Below are positions 10,046 through 20,040 of a stretch of 32,338 bases of DNA, piece after piece. Within the stretch, counting starts at the first letter, position 1; each line of letters opens with the position of its first letter. The position numbers and the translations under genes were made by a program. The notes beneath the pieces are model-generated. The model saw only the letters and a program-made list of their open reading frames with translations, was not told the origin of the DNA and did not search any database. The DNA is from Alphaproteobacteria bacterium (GTDB lineage Bacteria; Pseudomonadota; Alphaproteobacteria; Micropepsales; Micropepsaceae). Location of the stretch: contig JAGWZW010000040.1 of NCBI GenBank assembly GCA_018971835.1, positions 1 through 32,338 on the forward strand, read 5' to 3'.

Positions 10046-10651
10046 TCAGGCCCCCTGCCCCGGTTGAATATCCACCACCACCATAGAGTCTTTCGGCCGG
10101 CGCGCGACCTGGCGCGGGATCGACTGGCGCCTGACGTCCGGCCGGTGGCGCAGCGTCAGCACGATGGCGCCGATCATGGCCACCAGCAGGATCAGGCCCG
10201 CGGTCTGGAAGTAGTAGATGTAATCTGTATAGAGAATGTGGCCGAGCGCTTCGGTGTTGGTCATGCCGGCGGGCGTCGCCGCGCCCAGCACATGGCCGGC
10301 ATCGGCGGCGAAAGACCAGATGCTGCCCACCAGCACCAGCTCGACGACCAGCGCCAGCCCGACCAGCGCGCCCACCGGCGCATAGCGCAGCGCCCCCCGC
10401 TTCAGCTCGGCGAAATCAATGTCGAGCATCATCACCACGAAGAGGAAGAGCACCGCCACCGCGCCGACATAGACGATGAGCAGGATCATCGCCAGGAACT
10501 CGGCACCCATCAGCACGAACAACGCCGCCGCGTTGAAGAAGGCCAAGATCAGGTAAAGCACCGAATGCACGGGATTGCGTGACGCAATCACCATCAGCGC
10601 GGCCAGGATCAAGGCCGCCGAAAAGACATAGAAGGCGATCGCCGTCAGCAT
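10046..10651 (-). CDS. nuoJ: NADH-quinone oxidoreductase subunit J
   Basis: A 201-residue membrane subunit of complex I with five predicted transmembrane helices. The NuoJ core is clear in [54 protein letters not shown], which includes the pi-bulge helix of the proton path. The C-terminal tail ([19 protein letters not shown] onward) is basic and cytoplasmic. It starts 34 nt after the nuoI stop, the largest gap among the nuo genes, and ends 2 nt before nuoK. Confidence 0.96.
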   Translation of the reverse strand: MLTAIAFYVFSAALILAALMVIASRNPVHSVLYLILAFFNAAALFVLMGAEFLAMILLIVYVGAVAVLFLFVVMMLDIDFAELKRGALRYAPVGALVGLALVVELVLVGSIWSFAADAGHVLGAATPAGMTNTEALGHILYTDYIYYFQTAGLILLVAMIGAIVLTLRHRPDVRRQSIPRQVARRPKDSMVVVDIQPGQGA

Positions 10652-10685
10652 GTTTCACCCCCGCCCGTCATCCCTTTGAGCGCGC

Positions 10686-11159
10686 TCATCTATAGGGCGC
10701 ATCCAGTTCGAGGTTGCGCGCAATCTCGCGCTCCCAGCGGTCGCCGTTCGCCAGCAACCGCGCCTTGTTGTAGTAGAGTTCCTCGCGCGTCTCGGTCGCG
10801 TATTCGAAGTTCGGTCCCTCGACGATGGCATCCACCGGGCAGGCTTCCTGACACAGCCCGCAATAGATGCACTTCACCATGTCGATGTCGTAGCGCGTGG
10901 TGCGGCGGCTGCCGTCGGCCCGCGGCTCGGCCTCGATGGTGATGGCGAGCGCAGGGCACACCGCCTCGCACAGCTTGCAGGCGATGCAGCGTTCCTCGCC
11001 GCTCGGATAGCGCCGAAGTGCATGCTCGCCGCGGAAGCGGGGCGAGAGCACACCCTTTTCAAAGGGGTAGTTCAGCGTCGGCTTCGGCGCGAAGAAATAC
11101 CGCATCGACAGGAAAAAGGCCTGTACGAATTCCCAGAGAAAGAAGGAACGGATCGCCAT
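10686..11159 (-). CDS. nuoI: NADH-quinone oxidoreductase subunit I (two 4Fe-4S clusters)
   Basis: A 157-residue ferredoxin-like connecting subunit carrying clusters N6a and N6b, which relay electrons from NuoG to NuoB. Two ferredoxin motifs are complete: C58-x2-C61-x2-C64-x3-C68 ([12 protein letters not shown]) and C97-x2-C100-x2-C103-x3-C107 ([12 protein letters not shown]). The N-terminal amphipathic stretch ([19 protein letters not shown]) docks on the membrane arm. The segment [25 protein letters not shown] is highly conserved in alphaproteobacterial and mitochondrial homologues. It lies 3 nt after nuoH. Confidence 0.97.
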   Translation of the reverse strand: MAIRSFFLWEFVQAFFLSMRYFFAPKPTLNYPFEKGVLSPRFRGEHALRRYPSGEERCIACKLCEAVCPALAITIEAEPRADGSRRTTRYDIDMVKCIYCGLCQEACPVDAIVEGPNFEYATETREELYYNKARLLANGDRWEREIARNLELDAPYR

Positions 11160-11162
11160 CGC

Positions 11163-12218
11163 TTACCCTCCGATCCCATTGGGGAAATACAGCACCCAGC
11201 CGGCGGCGACCACCACCCACACCAGCGACAGCGGCAGGAACACCTTCCAGCCCAGGCGCATCAGCTGATCGTAGCGGTAGCGCGGCACGAAGGCCTTCAC
11301 CATCGCGAAGAAAAAGAAGAAGAACCACACCTTGGCGATGAACCAGATCACCCCCGGCACGGCGTTGAGTGGCCAGATGTCCACCGGCGGCAGCCAGCCA
11401 CCGAAAAACAGGATCGAGAGCAGCGCGCACATCAGCACGATGCTGAAATACTCGCCAATCATGAAAAGCAAATAGGGCGTGGAGGAATATTCCACCATGA
11501 AGCCGGCCACCAGTTCGGACTCCGCTTCCACCAGGTCGAAAGGCGGGCGGTTGGTCTCGGCCAGGGCGGAAACGAAAAACACCACCATCATCGGGAACAG
11601 GATGGAGAAGGCGTACCAGCCGTGGCGCTGCGCCTCGACGATTTTGGAGAGGTTGAGCGAGCCGGCGAAGATCAGCACCGTTACCATCACGAAGCCGATC
11701 GAGACTTCGTAGGACACCATCTGCGCCGCCGAGCGCATGGACGACAGGAACGGATATTTCGAGTTCGAGGCCCAGCCGCCCATGATGATGCCATAAACAC
11801 CGAGCGACGAAATGGCGAAGAGGTAGAGCACGCCGACATTGATGTTGGCGATCACCCAGCCATGCGCCACCGGCACCACCGCGAAGGCGATGAAGGCCAA
11901 GGTGAAGGTGAGCAGCGGCGCGAACAGGAACAGGCCCTTGTTCGACGAGGACGGGATCACCACTTCCTTGAAGGCGAACTTGAAGAAATCGGCGAAGGAC
12001 TGCAGCAGGCCGAAGGCGCCCACCACATTGGGGCCTCGCCGCAGCTGCACCGCCGCCCACACCTTGCGGTCGAACAGCAGGATGAAGGCCAGCATCACCA
12101 GCAGGACCACGGCGTAGATCAGGATGAACACCGCGTAGGAGAGGAACCACGCCCAGCCATAGGGCAGCGTGATGCCGACAAGGGAGAAGAGCCAAGTAAA
12201 GAACCCGATCAGCGCCAT
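11163..12218 (-). CDS. nuoH: NADH-quinone oxidoreductase subunit H
   Basis: A 351-residue, about eight-helix subunit at the junction of the hydrophilic and membrane arms that forms the mouth of the quinone tunnel. Landmarks are [57 protein letters not shown] and [27 protein letters not shown], the last being the charged loop lining the quinone site. It is intact and of normal length. It starts 4 nt after nuoG and ends 3 nt before nuoI. Confidence 0.97.
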   Translation of the reverse strand: MALIGFFTWLFSLVGITLPYGWAWFLSYAVFILIYAVVLLVMLAFILLFDRKVWAAVQLRRGPNVVGAFGLLQSFADFFKFAFKEVVIPSSSNKGLFLFAPLLTFTLAFIAFAVVPVAHGWVIANINVGVLYLFAISSLGVYGIIMGGWASNSKYPFLSSMRSAAQMVSYEVSIGFVMVTVLIFAGSLNLSKIVEAQRHGWYAFSILFPMMVVFFVSALAETNRPPFDLVEAESELVAGFMVEYSSTPYLLFMIGEYFSIVLMCALLSILFFGGWLPPVDIWPLNAVPGVIWFIAKVWFFFFFFAMVKAFVPRYRYDQLMRLGWKVFLPLSLVWVVVAAGWVLYFPNGIGG

Positions 12219-12222
12219 GTGT

Positions 12223-14349
12223 TCACTCCGCCGCCAGTTTCGCCGCGCCGCTCACGAACAGACGGCTGCATTCCGCCATCGTTTCGCTCGCCCGCGCGAT
12301 CGGGTTGGTGAGGTAGAAATCGGTGATGGGGCTCGCCAGCGGCGCCGCGCCGACAGCGCCTTCCGTGCCGACGGCATTCCAGATCGCCGGATCGGCGCCG
12401 GGGTGGCGGGGCGCCGCGTCGCGCGTGGCGAAATGCGGAGCGGCCGCCACGATGGCATGGCGCACGGCGTCCACATTGTCGTACGGCAGGCGCTTGCCCA
12501 GCACCTCGGAAAGCGCGCGCAGGATCGCCCAATCCTCCTTGGCCTCGCCCGGCGGGAAGGCGGCGCGTTCGGCCAGCTGCACGCGGCCTTCGAAATTGGC
12601 ATAGAGGCCGGATTTTTCGGTGTAGGCCGCGCCGGGCAGGATCACGTCGGCGCGATGGGCGCCGGCATCGCCATGCGTACCCTGATAGATCACGAAGGCG
12701 CTGCCGAGCTTCTTCGTGTCGATCTCGTCGGCGCCGAGCAGATAAACGAACTCAATCTCGCCCTTGCTCGCGCCATCGAGGATGCCGGCCACATCGCGCC
12801 CGCCCGCATCCGGCACGAAGCCGAGGTCGAGCGCCGCCACGCGGGAGGCCGCGGTGGAGAGCACGTTGAAGCCGTTCCAGCCGCCCTCCTCCGCCGTGCC
12901 CGCCGGGCCGATCATGCCGGTTTCGGCGGCGATCTTGGCGGCCAGCTTCAGCACCGCCGCACCATCCGCCCGCGCGATCGCGCCCGGCCCCAGGATCAGC
13001 ATCGGCCGCTTGGCGTCCTTCAGCACCTGCGCGAAAGGATGCGAACCGGAGGCGATGGCCTCGAGCACGTCCGCGCGCTCGCCCAGCTGCTCTACCGGAT
13101 AGGTGAGATCATGGGCAACGCCGACATTGGCAATCCTGGGATTGCCGTTCAGCCAGGCCTTGCGGATGCGCGCGTTCAGCACCGGCGCTTCCCAGCGCGG
13201 ATTGGTGCCGATGAGCAAGATCGCGTCCGCCGCATCGATGCCCGGGATGGTGGAATTGAACAGATAACCGGCGCGCGGGGCAGCGGCGAGTTTGGCGCCA
13301 TCCTGCCGGCAGTCGATGTTCGCGACGCCCAGCGCCGTCATCAGATCCTTGAGCGCCTTGATTTCTTCAGCCGCGCACAGATCGCCGGCGATGGCGGCCA
13401 TCTTTTCCGGCGTCGTGGCTGCCACGCGCGCGGCGATGGCGGCGAAGGCTTCGGGCCAGCTCACGGCGACGAACTTGCCGCCCTTTTTCACGTAGGGCTT
13501 GTCCAGCCGCTGGCGTAGCAGCCCGTCGCGAGCATGGCGCGTCTTGTCGGAAATCCATTCCTCGTTGACGTCGTCGTTGGTGCGCGGCAGCACGCGCATC
13601 ACCTCGCGACCGCGGGTATCGACGCGGATGTTGCAGCCCTGCGCGTCCATCACGTCGATCGATTCGGTCTTGCGCAGTTCCCAGGGCCGGGCGTTGAAGG
13701 CGTAGGGCCGCGAGGTCAGGGCGCCCACCGGGCAGAGATCGACCACGTTGCCGGAAAGCTCGGAAGCGAAGGCCTTTTCCAGATAGGTCGTGATCTCCAC
13801 ATCCTCGCCGCGGCCGGTGGCGCCCAGTTCCGGCACGCCGGCCACTTCGGTAGCGAAACGCACGCAGCGCGTACACTGGATGCAGCGGGTCATCACCGTC
13901 TTGATCAGCGGGCCCATGTACTTGTTGTCGACCGCGCGTTTGTTCTCGCGGAAGCGGTCGAAGGCGGCGCGGCCGTAGCCCATCGCCTCGTCCTGCAGAT
14001 CGCATTCGCCGCCCTGGTCGCAGATCGGGCAATCGAGTGGATGGTTGATGAGCAGGAACTCCATCACCCCTTCACGGCCCTTTTTGACAATGGGCGAATT
14101 GGTGTTGATGCGCGCGGGCGTGCCGTCCTTGTTGGGGAAGATGTCCTTGACCTGCAGCGAGCAGGAAGCCTGCAACTTGGGCGCCCCCACCCACTCGACC
14201 AGGCACATGCGGCAATTGCCGGCGACGGACAGCCGTTCATGATAGCAGAAGCGCGGCACCTCGGCGCCGGCCTGCTCGCAGGCCTGCAGCAGCGTGATGT
14301 TGTCGTCCGCTTCGATCTCTTGACCGTCGATGATGAGTTTGCGGGCCAT
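12223..14349 (-). CDS. nuoG: NADH-quinone oxidoreductase subunit G
   Basis: A 708-residue peripheral-arm subunit holding three or more Fe-S clusters. The N-terminal 2Fe-2S site has C35, C46, C49 and C63. The next 4Fe-4S site has the unusual His ligand, H103 with C107, C110 and C116 ([14 protein letters not shown]). A further 4Fe-4S cluster uses C156, C159, C162 and C206. I do not see the extra cluster motif found in E. coli-type proteins. The remainder is the molybdopterin-oxidoreductase-like domain that no longer binds a cofactor. Size and motifs resemble the mitochondrial 75-kDa subunit. It starts 3 nt after nuoF. Confidence 0.97.
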   Translation of the reverse strand: MARKLIIDGQEIEADDNITLLQACEQAGAEVPRFCYHERLSVAGNCRMCLVEWVGAPKLQASCSLQVKDIFPNKDGTPARINTNSPIVKKGREGVMEFLLINHPLDCPICDQGGECDLQDEAMGYGRAAFDRFRENKRAVDNKYMGPLIKTVMTRCIQCTRCVRFATEVAGVPELGATGRGEDVEITTYLEKAFASELSGNVVDLCPVGALTSRPYAFNARPWELRKTESIDVMDAQGCNIRVDTRGREVMRVLPRTNDDVNEEWISDKTRHARDGLLRQRLDKPYVKKGGKFVAVSWPEAFAAIAARVAATTPEKMAAIAGDLCAAEEIKALKDLMTALGVANIDCRQDGAKLAAAPRAGYLFNSTIPGIDAADAILLIGTNPRWEAPVLNARIRKAWLNGNPRIANVGVAHDLTYPVEQLGERADVLEAIASGSHPFAQVLKDAKRPMLILGPGAIARADGAAVLKLAAKIAAETGMIGPAGTAEEGGWNGFNVLSTAASRVAALDLGFVPDAGGRDVAGILDGASKGEIEFVYLLGADEIDTKKLGSAFVIYQGTHGDAGAHRADVILPGAAYTEKSGLYANFEGRVQLAERAAFPPGEAKEDWAILRALSEVLGKRLPYDNVDAVRHAIVAAAPHFATRDAAPRHPGADPAIWNAVGTEGAVGAAPLASPITDFYLTNPIARASETMAECSRLFVSGAAKLAAE

Positions 14350-14352
14350 GAT

Positions 14353-15630
14353 TTACTCCGCAGCCATCTTGTTGCGCTCGGCCATGCGCCGCTCCAGTTC
14401 GGGGCGGAAATGGCGGATCAGACCCTGGATCGGCCACGCCGCCGCGTCGCCCAGCGCGCAGATAGTGTGGCCTTCGACCTGCTTGGTCACTTCGTAGAGC
14501 AGGTCGATCTCGGCGGGGGTGGATTGCCCCTTCTGCATCCGCGTCATCACCCGCCACATCCAGCCGGTACCTTCGCGGCAGGGCGTGCACTGGCCGCAGC
14601 TTTCATGCTTGTAGAAATAGGAAAGCCGCTGGATCGCCTTCACGACGTCGGTGGACTTGTCCATCACGATCACCGCCGCCGTGCCGAGGCCGGACTGCAC
14701 CGCCTTCAGCGAATCGAAATCCATCAGCACCTCGTCGCAGATCGACTTGGGCAGCAGCGGCACGGACGAACCACCCGGAATCACCGCCAACAGATTGTCC
14801 CAGCCGCCGCGCACGCCGCCCGCATGCTTCTCGATGAGTTCCTTGAGCGGGATGCCCATCGCCTCTTCGACGTTGCAGGGCTTGTTCACATGGCCCGAGA
14901 TGCAGAACACCTTGGTGCCGGTGTTGTTGGGGCGGCCGAGGCCCGCGAACCATTCCGCCCCGCGGCGCAGGATGGTGGGTCCGACCGCGATCGACTCGAC
15001 GTTGTTCACCGTGGTCGGGCAGCCGTAGAGCCCGACATTGGCCGGGAACGGCGGCTTCATGCGCGGCTGGCCCTTCTTGCCTTCCAGGCTTTCGAGCAGC
15101 GCGGTTTCCTCGCCGCAGATATAGGCGCCGGCGCCGTGATGGACGTAGAGATCGAAATCCCAGCCATGCACGTTGTTCTTGCCGATCAGGCGGGCAGCAT
15201 AGGCTTCATCCACCGCGCGCTGCAGCGCCTCGCGTTCGCGGATGAACTCGCCGCGCACATAGATGTAGCAGGCATGCGCGCGCATGGCGAAGCTGGCGAC
15301 CATGCAGCCTTCGATCAGGATATGTGGATCGTGGCGCATGATGTCCCGGTCCTTGCAGGTGCCGGGTTCGGATTCGTCCGCATTGACGACGAGATAATGC
15401 GGCCGCTCCTTCACTTCCTTCGGCATGAACGACCATTTGAGGCCGGTAGGGAACCCGGCGCCGCCACGGCCCCTGAGGCCCGACTTCTTGATCTGCTCCA
15501 CGATCTCGGACGGGCCGAGTTCGAGCAGCTTCTTGGTGTTGTCCCATGCGCCGCGTTTTTTGGCGGCTTCCAGGCCCGGATCGCCGAAGCCGTAGAGATT
15601 GGTGAAGATGCGATCCTTGTCGGCGAGCAT
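14353..15630 (-). CDS. nuoF: NADH-quinone oxidoreductase subunit F (FMN/NADH-binding)
   Basis: A 425-residue flavoprotein that oxidises NADH through FMN and passes electrons to its own cluster N3. The nucleotide-binding motif [15 protein letters not shown], the FMN-site region [15 protein letters not shown] and [19 protein letters not shown] are all present. The N3 4Fe-4S ligands are C345, C348, C351 and C391 ([10 protein letters not shown], then TICALGDAA). The ATG at 15630 is preferred. It overlaps the nuoE TGA by one base (TGATG), although an adjacent in-frame GTG at 15633 would give the GTGA type of overlap and add one residue. Confidence 0.97.
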   Translation of the reverse strand: MLADKDRIFTNLYGFGDPGLEAAKKRGAWDNTKKLLELGPSEIVEQIKKSGLRGRGGAGFPTGLKWSFMPKEVKERPHYLVVNADESEPGTCKDRDIMRHDPHILIEGCMVASFAMRAHACYIYVRGEFIREREALQRAVDEAYAARLIGKNNVHGWDFDLYVHHGAGAYICGEETALLESLEGKKGQPRMKPPFPANVGLYGCPTTVNNVESIAVGPTILRRGAEWFAGLGRPNNTGTKVFCISGHVNKPCNVEEAMGIPLKELIEKHAGGVRGGWDNLLAVIPGGSSVPLLPKSICDEVLMDFDSLKAVQSGLGTAAVIVMDKSTDVVKAIQRLSYFYKHESCGQCTPCREGTGWMWRVMTRMQKGQSTPAEIDLLYEVTKQVEGHTICALGDAAAWPIQGLIRHFRPELERRMAERNKMAAE

Positions 15631-16235
15631 CACTGCACCTCTTTCAACGCGACCGGCCCACCCATCGGCTCCGACGAACGCCGGCCGTTCTGCGGGCCCG
15701 GCTTGGGCGTTTCGCCGCTACGGACGGCTTCGAGCAGCGCCTCGGTCTTGGGCCCATCGAGGTCTTCATAGAAGTCCTTGCCGATCTGGAGCATCGGCGC
15801 GTTGACGCAGGCCCCCAGGCATTCCACTTCCATCCACGAGAACTTGCCGTCCGGCGAAATCTCGCCCGGCTTCTCAGCAATGTGCTTCTTGCAGGCGGCG
15901 ACCACGTCGTCCGAGCCGCGCAGCCAGCAGGGCGTGGTGGTGCAGACCTGCACCAGATGCTCGCCCACCGGAATGAGGTTGAACATGGTGTAGAAGCTCG
16001 CCACTTCGAGCACACGGATGAAAGGCATCGAAAGCCGCGCGGCGATCGCCTCGATCATCGGCTTGGTGACCCAGCCTTCCTGCTCCTGGCCGATCCACAG
16101 CATGGCAATCACGGCGGAAGCCTGGCGGCCCGCCGGATATTTGGCGATCTCGCGGGCGACGCGCGCCTCGTTCTGCGCATTGAAGGCGAAGCTTTGCGGC
16201 TGCATCTCGTCCGGGGCTAGGCGGCGCAAACTCAT
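15630..16235 (-). CDS. nuoE: NADH-quinone oxidoreductase subunit E (2Fe-2S)
   Basis: A 201-residue thioredoxin-like-fold subunit carrying cluster N1a, ligated by C98, C103, C139 and C143 ([10 protein letters not shown] and CLGACVNAP). The ATG at 16235 ([18 protein letters not shown]) overlaps the nuoD stop as ATGA. An extension to 16310 is shadow sequence from nuoD. The C-terminal tail after about residue 165 is Pro/Gly-rich ([21 protein letters not shown]) and probably disordered, as often seen in alphaproteobacterial NuoE. Confidence 0.96.
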   Translation of the reverse strand: MSLRRLAPDEMQPQSFAFNAQNEARVAREIAKYPAGRQASAVIAMLWIGQEQEGWVTKPMIEAIAARLSMPFIRVLEVASFYTMFNLIPVGEHLVQVCTTTPCWLRGSDDVVAACKKHIAEKPGEISPDGKFSWMEVECLGACVNAPMLQIGKDFYEDLDGPKTEALLEAVRSGETPKPGPQNGRRSSEPMGGPVALKEVQ

Positions 16236-17419
16236 CTGTCGATCTCCCCGAACACGATGTCGATCGAACCGACCACGGCGGCGACATCGGCCAACATGTG
16301 ACCGCGGCAAAGATGATTCAGCGCCTGCAAATGCGCATATCCCGGCGCGCGGATCTTGCAGCGATAGGGCCTGTTGGACCCGTCCGACACCAGATAAACG
16401 CCGAATTCGCCCTTGGGCGCTTCGACAGCGGTGTAAACTTCGCCCGCGGGCACATGGGCGCCCTCGGTATAGAGTTTGAAATGATGGATGAGCGCTTCCA
16501 TCGACTTCTTCATCTCACCGCGACGCGGCGGCACCACCTTGTGGTTCTCCGCCATCACCGGGCCCTCGGGCATCTTGTCCAGGCACTGCAGCATGATGTG
16601 CACGGACTGGCGCATTTCCTCCATGCGCATCACATAGCGATCGTAGCAGTCGCCGTTCTTGCCGACCGGAATCTTGAAATCGAGTTCGTTGTAACACTCG
16701 TAGGGCTGATTGCGGCGCAGATCCCAGTGCACGCCCGCCGAGCGCAGCATCACGCCGGTCATGCCGCAAGCCTCGGCCTCCTCGCGCGTGACCACCGCGA
16801 TATCGACATTGCGCTGCTTGAAGATGCGGTTTTCGGTCAGCAGGCATTCGATATCGTCAAGCACCTTGGGAAATCTGTGACAGAAGGCACGGATATCATC
16901 GAGCAGATCAGGCGGCAGATCCTGATGCACGCCACCGACGCGGAAATAATTGGCGTGCAGGCGTGCGCCGCACGCCCTCTCGTAGAACACCATCAGCTTC
17001 TCGCGTTCTTCCCAACCCCAAAGCGGCGGGGTGAGCGCGCCGCAGTCCAACGCCTGACTGGTGACGTTGAGCAGATGGTTGAGGATGCGGCCGATCTCCG
17101 AATAGAGCACGCGGATATATTGCCCGCGCTTGGGAATTTCGAGGCCCAGCAACTTTTCGGCCGCCATCACGAAGGCATGTTCCTGATTCATCGGCGCCAC
17201 GTAATCGAGCCGGTCGAAATAAGGCGTGGCTTGCAGATAAGTCTTGTGTTCGATCAGTTTCTCGGTGCCGCGGTGAAGCAGGCCGATATGCGGATCGGCG
17301 CGGGTGACCACTTCGCCATCGAGGTCGAGGATCAGGCGCAGCACGCCATGCGCAGAAGGATGCTGCGGGCCGAAATTGATGGTGGTTTTCGTGCCTTCGG
17401 CGAGAGCGTTGGTGCTCAT
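16232..17419 (-). CDS. nuoD: NADH-quinone oxidoreductase subunit D
   Basis: A 395-residue 49-kDa-type subunit that forms the quinone-reduction site with NuoB. The family hallmark [22 protein letters not shown] is near the N-terminus and contains the conserved His of the quinone head-group loop. It is followed by [31 protein letters not shown] and, near the C-terminus, [32 protein letters not shown]. It is a separate protein from NuoC, unlike the E. coli fusion. ATG overlaps nuoC TGA as ATGA, and its own stop overlaps the nuoE ATG. Confidence 0.97.
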   Translation of the reverse strand: MSTNALAEGTKTTINFGPQHPSAHGVLRLILDLDGEVVTRADPHIGLLHRGTEKLIEHKTYLQATPYFDRLDYVAPMNQEHAFVMAAEKLLGLEIPKRGQYIRVLYSEIGRILNHLLNVTSQALDCGALTPPLWGWEEREKLMVFYERACGARLHANYFRVGGVHQDLPPDLLDDIRAFCHRFPKVLDDIECLLTENRIFKQRNVDIAVVTREEAEACGMTGVMLRSAGVHWDLRRNQPYECYNELDFKIPVGKNGDCYDRYVMRMEEMRQSVHIMLQCLDKMPEGPVMAENHKVVPPRRGEMKKSMEALIHHFKLYTEGAHVPAGEVYTAVEAPKGEFGVYLVSDGSNRPYRCKIRAPGYAHLQALNHLCRGHMLADVAAVVGSIDIVFGEIDR

Positions 17420-18033
17420 TTCTTGTTCTCCTGGGCCGCCGCCTTTTCGTCACCAGGCAGGATGAAGGGCGCGCCCTCCCAGGGGCTGAGGAAGTCGAAG
17501 TCGCGAAACTCCTGCGCCAGCTTTACGGGCTGGTAGACCACGCGCTTCTGCTCGTCGTCATAGCGCAGCTCGACATAGCCGGTGAGCGGAAAGTCCTTCC
17601 TGAGCGGATGACCGCTGAAGCCGTAATCGGTCAGGATACGGCGCAAGTCCGGATGGCCGGAAAAGACCACGCCAAACATGTCGAATGTCTCGCGCTCGTA
17701 CCAGTTGGCGGCGGGATAGAGCGCCACGATCGAGGGAACGCCCGCCCCCTCGCTCACTTCTGCCTTGACGCGCAGGCGCCGGTTTTTGGTCAGCGAAAGC
17801 AAGTGATAGACGACATCGAAGCGCTTGGCGCGCGCCGGGAAGTCCACGCCGCACACGTCGATCAGGAGCTTGAAATCGAAGGCCGGATCGTCGCGCAGCG
17901 TGGTCATCACGCGTACGATCTCGCCGGGTTCGACGTCCACCGTCAGCTCGCCCACGGCGACCTTGTGGCCCTTCACCGCGCCGGGCAGGGCCTTGGCGAT
18001 GCGGATGGCCAATTCTTCGAGCGTTTCGCTCAT
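17416..18033 (-). CDS. nuoC: NADH-quinone oxidoreductase subunit C
   Basis: A 205-residue 30-kDa-type peripheral-arm subunit that supports NuoD and the Fe-S relay and carries no cofactor. Signature segments are [76 protein letters not shown] and the terminal [15 protein letters not shown] stretch ([12 protein letters not shown]). It starts 9 nt after nuoB and overlaps nuoD by 4 nt. Fully typical. Confidence 0.97.
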   Translation of the reverse strand: MSETLEELAIRIAKALPGAVKGHKVAVGELTVDVEPGEIVRVMTTLRDDPAFDFKLLIDVCGVDFPARAKRFDVVYHLLSLTKNRRLRVKAEVSEGAGVPSIVALYPAANWYERETFDMFGVVFSGHPDLRRILTDYGFSGHPLRKDFPLTGYVELRYDDEQKRVVYQPVKLAQEFRDFDFLSPWEGAPFILPGDEKAAAQENKK

Positions 18034-18042
18034 CGCATGTCC

Positions 18043-18615
18043 TCAGCGGTGGATGTTTCCGGTGCGGCGGATTTTCCGCTGCAGCAGCATGATCCCGTAG
18101 ACCAGCGCTTCGGCCGTCGGCGGGCAGCCCGGCACATAGACGTCCACCGGCACGATGCGGTCGCAGCCGCGCACCACCGAATAGGAATAGTGGTAATAGC
18201 CGCCGCCGTTGGCGCAGGAACCCATCGAGATGACATAGCGCGGTTCGGGCATCTGGTCGTAGACCTTGCGCAGCGCCGGGGCCATCTTGTTGGTCAGCGT
18301 GCCGGCCACGATCATCACGTCGGACTGGCGCGGAGAGGCGCGCGGGGCAAAGCCGAACCGCTCCAGATCGTAGCGCGGCATCGCCGCCTGGATCATCTCG
18401 ACCGCGCAGCAGGCCAGCCCGAAGGTCATCCACATCAACGAGCCGGTGCGCGCCCAGGTAATCAGCGCGTCGGCCGAGGCGACGAGAAAGCCCTTCTGGG
18501 CCAGCTCGTTCCGCATCACCTTGATATAGGGATCGTTATCGGAAATCGCCCCGCCGCCTTCGACGCCGGCGCGGCCGGCCATACCGGCGGGAAGTTTGTC
18601 CGGGTTCACTCCCAT
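18043..18615 (-). CDS. nuoB: NADH-quinone oxidoreductase subunit B (cluster N2)
   Basis: A 190-residue subunit carrying the terminal 4Fe-4S cluster N2, which hands electrons to quinone. The four ligands are seen as tandem C69-C70 ([10 protein letters not shown]), C134 ([13 protein letters not shown]) and C164 ([11 protein letters not shown]). The ATG at 18615 has a GGGAG ribosome site 6 nt upstream and overlaps the end of nuoA by 10 nt. A GTG two codons downstream (18609-18607) overlaps the nuoA TGA as GTGA and is an alternative start that would shorten the protein by two residues. A start at 18636 is less likely. Confidence 0.96.
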   Translation of the reverse strand: MGVNPDKLPAGMAGRAGVEGGGAISDNDPYIKVMRNELAQKGFLVASADALITWARTGSLMWMTFGLACCAVEMIQAAMPRYDLERFGFAPRASPRQSDVMIVAGTLTNKMAPALRKVYDQMPEPRYVISMGSCANGGGYYHYSYSVVRGCDRIVPVDVYVPGCPPTAEALVYGIMLLQRKIRRTGNIHR

Positions 18616-18971
18616 TCGAGCGCTCCCTTCTTCCATTCATAGATGAAGCCGATCGTGAGAACGCCCAGGAACACGATCATCGACCAGAAGGCGAAAGCCC
18701 CGGTCTGCCTGATGGTGATGGCCCAGGGAAAGAGGAACGCCACTTCCAGGTCGAAGATGATGAAGAGGATCGAGACCAGGTAGAAGCGGACGTCGAATTT
18801 CACCCGCGCATCGCTGAAGGCATTGAAGCCGCATTCGTAGGCGGAAAGTTTCTCGGCATCCGGCTTGGTTGGCGCCAGCAGCATCGGAATGACCAGAAGC
18901 GCAATCCCGATGACAACAGCGATCCCGAGAAAGACCAGGATCGGCAGGTACTCCAGAAGCAGCCCGTTCAT
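18606..18971 (-). CDS. nuoA: NADH-quinone oxidoreductase subunit A
   Basis: A 121-residue, three-helix membrane subunit and the first gene of the complex I operon. The conserved inter-helix loop [40 protein letters not shown] contains the reactive Cys and the acidic FDLE motif of the quinone-channel region. ATG at 18971 is chosen over the GTG immediately before it (18974) because the AGGA ribosome site (TTAGGAAACCGTG-ATG) is 7 nt from the ATG. A promoter candidate lies about 100 nt upstream. Confidence 0.96.
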   Translation of the reverse strand: MNGLLLEYLPILVFLGIAVVIGIALLVIPMLLAPTKPDAEKLSAYECGFNAFSDARVKFDVRFYLVSILFIIFDLEVAFLFPWAITIRQTGAFAFWSMIVFLGVLTIGFIYEWKKGALEWE

Positions 18972-19070
18972 CACGGTTTCCTAATATCCGCCAGGCGGCG
19001 GCATTCTGGTCCGGCTCGCCTAGCGGGCTTGCCGTTCGCACGGCCGGACCGGGTTCGTTTTCGCGGGCGC

Positions 19071-19098
19071 ACTATAGTCAGCACACCCGGCTGTGCAA
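19071..19098 (-). promoter_or_regulatory. Candidate promoter of the nuo operon
   Basis: On the minus strand TTGCAC and TATAGT are separated by 16 bp, in the otherwise gene-free 299 nt between tRNA-Asp and nuoA. The -10 box is strong and the -35 box moderate. Transcription would begin near 19064, leaving a leader of about 90 nt before nuoA. The assignment rests on position and box match only. Confidence 0.45.
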
Positions 19099-19159
19099 TG
19101 CGCATTTACCGCAAGAATCATGGGCGCGACAAAGTGTTTTGTAGGGACTTTTCGCCACT

Positions 19160-19176
19160 CCCCTTTGGCAAAGGGG
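19160..19176. repeat. Perfect 17-bp palindrome upstream of the nuo promoter
   Basis: CCCCTTTGGCAAAGGGG is an exact inverted repeat with 8-bp arms around one central base. It lies about 60 bp upstream of the candidate nuo -35 box and is not followed by a T-run on either strand, so it does not look like a terminator. It could be an operator for a regulator of the nuo operon or a DNA/RNA hairpin of another kind. Confidence 0.45.
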
Positions 19177-19202
19177 TGACGTCCGGCGCGGATATGCACA
19201 GG

Positions 19203-19240
19203 AAAAAAACGAATAGCGTCAGCCCGTGCGGGCTTCGGCT
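19203..19240 (-). terminator. Rho-independent terminator of tRNA-Asp
   Basis: On the minus strand, 30 nt after the tRNA CCA, AGCCCG and CGGGCT pair. An outer AGC/GCT extension lies across a small internal loop. A run of seven T residues ends the element. It separates the tRNA from the nuo promoter. Confidence 0.6.
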
Positions 19241-19270
19241 TGCCAGCCTTCACCCTGAAGCGGTGAAGAC

Positions 19271-19347
19271 TGGCGGGAGCGACGGGGCTCGAACCCGCGA
19301 CCTTCGGCGTGACAGGCCGACACTCTAACCAACTGAGCTACGCCCCC
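19271..19347 (-). tRNA. tRNA-Asp (anticodon GTC)
   Basis: A 77-nt cloverleaf including an encoded CCA. The acceptor stem pairs GGGGGCG with CGCTCCC (one G-U), followed by discriminator G and CCA. The D-arm contains GCTCAGTTGGTTAGAGT. The anticodon loop CTGTCAC within a CGGC/GCCG stem gives GTC. The T-loop is TTCGAGC. The discriminator G fits tRNA-Asp. A sigma-70-like promoter lies upstream and a terminator downstream, so it is probably transcribed on its own. Confidence 0.97.
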
Positions 19348-19386
19348 GCGTCACGGCCCAACGGGCCAGCTGCGCGAAAGAGCGCC

Positions 19387-19415
19387 CGTGTACGGCCGCC
19401 CGTGCGGCAAGTCAA
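19387..19415 (-). promoter_or_regulatory. Promoter of tRNA-Asp
   Basis: On the minus strand TTGACT, a 17-bp spacer and TACACG precede the tRNA, with a predicted start about 33 nt upstream of its 5' end. The -35 box matches five of six consensus bases with ideal spacing; the -10 box is weaker. Confidence 0.5.
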
Positions 19416-19473
19416 GGCGCCAGATCACTGGGAACGCCGTAAAGAGCGCGAATTTCCTTCGGGCCTGAGGCGG

Positions 19474-20040
19474 TTAGTCGTTATCGCCATCGGGGCCATC
19501 GCCGCCGGGGCCATCGCCGCCCTGGCCGCCATAGGGCCCCGCTCCGCGGCGGCCGTGGCGGCCGGAACTGCGGCGTTCGGCCGGAGCCTTCTTGGACGGC
19601 GGCACATGCAGCTCCTGCGGCGATAACGCGCCATCGCCATTGGCGTCCAACTGCATGAACAGCGAACGCGGCCCGGCTGCGAACTCGCCGAAATCCACCA
19701 CGCCGTCATGATTCCAGTCGATCAGCGGCGAGGCGGCCGAGCCGTCCGCCGCCCAGCGCGCCTGGTTGACGGCACGCACCTCGTCTTCTTCCAGCACGCC
19801 GTCGTGATTCGTGTCGGCCTTGTCGAAATCCTGGTGCAGGCCCTGTTCCAGCTCCGCGCGGCCGATCGAGCCGTCGTGGTTGAAGTCGTAGCGCAGCAGC
19901 ATCTGCACGCCGGGCTGCCATTGCGGCGCCTCCTTGCCGTGGCGGTCGCGGAAGCCAAGTTCGTGGTCAGCATGGTGGGCGCAGGCCGAGAGCGCGAGCG
20001 CAGCGACGAGCGATAGCAGCGGAACGATCTGTCTGGTCAT
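19474..20040 (-). CDS. Four-EF-hand calcium-binding lipoprotein
   Basis: A 188-residue predicted lipoprotein: signal sequence MTRQIVPLLSLVAALALSAC with lipobox LSAC and lipidated C20. Four complete EF-hand loops follow, each with D at positions 1 and 5, G at 6 and E at 12. They are residues 52-63 (DFNHDGSIGRAE), 76-87 (DTNHDGVLEEDE), 108-119 (DWNHDGVVDFGE) and 132-143 (DANGDGALSPQE). A low-complexity Arg/Gly tail, then Gly/Asp-rich repeats (GGDGPGGDGPDGDND), closes the protein. GGAG lies 7 nt before the ATG. It probably binds Ca2+ in the periplasm; no enzymatic domain is visible. It sits between tRNA-Val and tRNA-Asp as a single gene. Function unknown. Confidence 0.85.
   Translation of the reverse strand: MTRQIVPLLSLVAALALSACAHHADHELGFRDRHGKEAPQWQPGVQMLLRYDFNHDGSIGRAELEQGLHQDFDKADTNHDGVLEEDEVRAVNQARWAADGSAASPLIDWNHDGVVDFGEFAAGPRSLFMQLDANGDGALSPQELHVPPSKKAPAERRSSGRHGRRGAGPYGGQGGDGPGGDGPDGDND
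19492..19521. repeat. Two perfect tandem copies of a 15-bp repeat
   Basis: GGGGCCATCGCCGCC occurs twice head to tail inside the 3' end of the EF-hand gene, and partial copies flank it. It encodes the GGDGP repeats of the acidic tail. The unit length keeps the reading frame, so copy number could vary without frameshift. Confidence 0.85.

Noticed and set aside
13534..15771. A 745-codon open frame on the plus strand opposite nuoG, nuoF and nuoE
   Set aside because: It is the antisense shadow of three well-supported genes in GC-rich DNA, with His/Arg/Ala-biased composition and no recognisable domain.
19020..19253. A 77-codon minus-strand frame between tRNA-Asp and nuoA
   Set aside because: It runs over the tRNA terminator, the palindrome and the nuo promoter and has no ribosome site or family resemblance.
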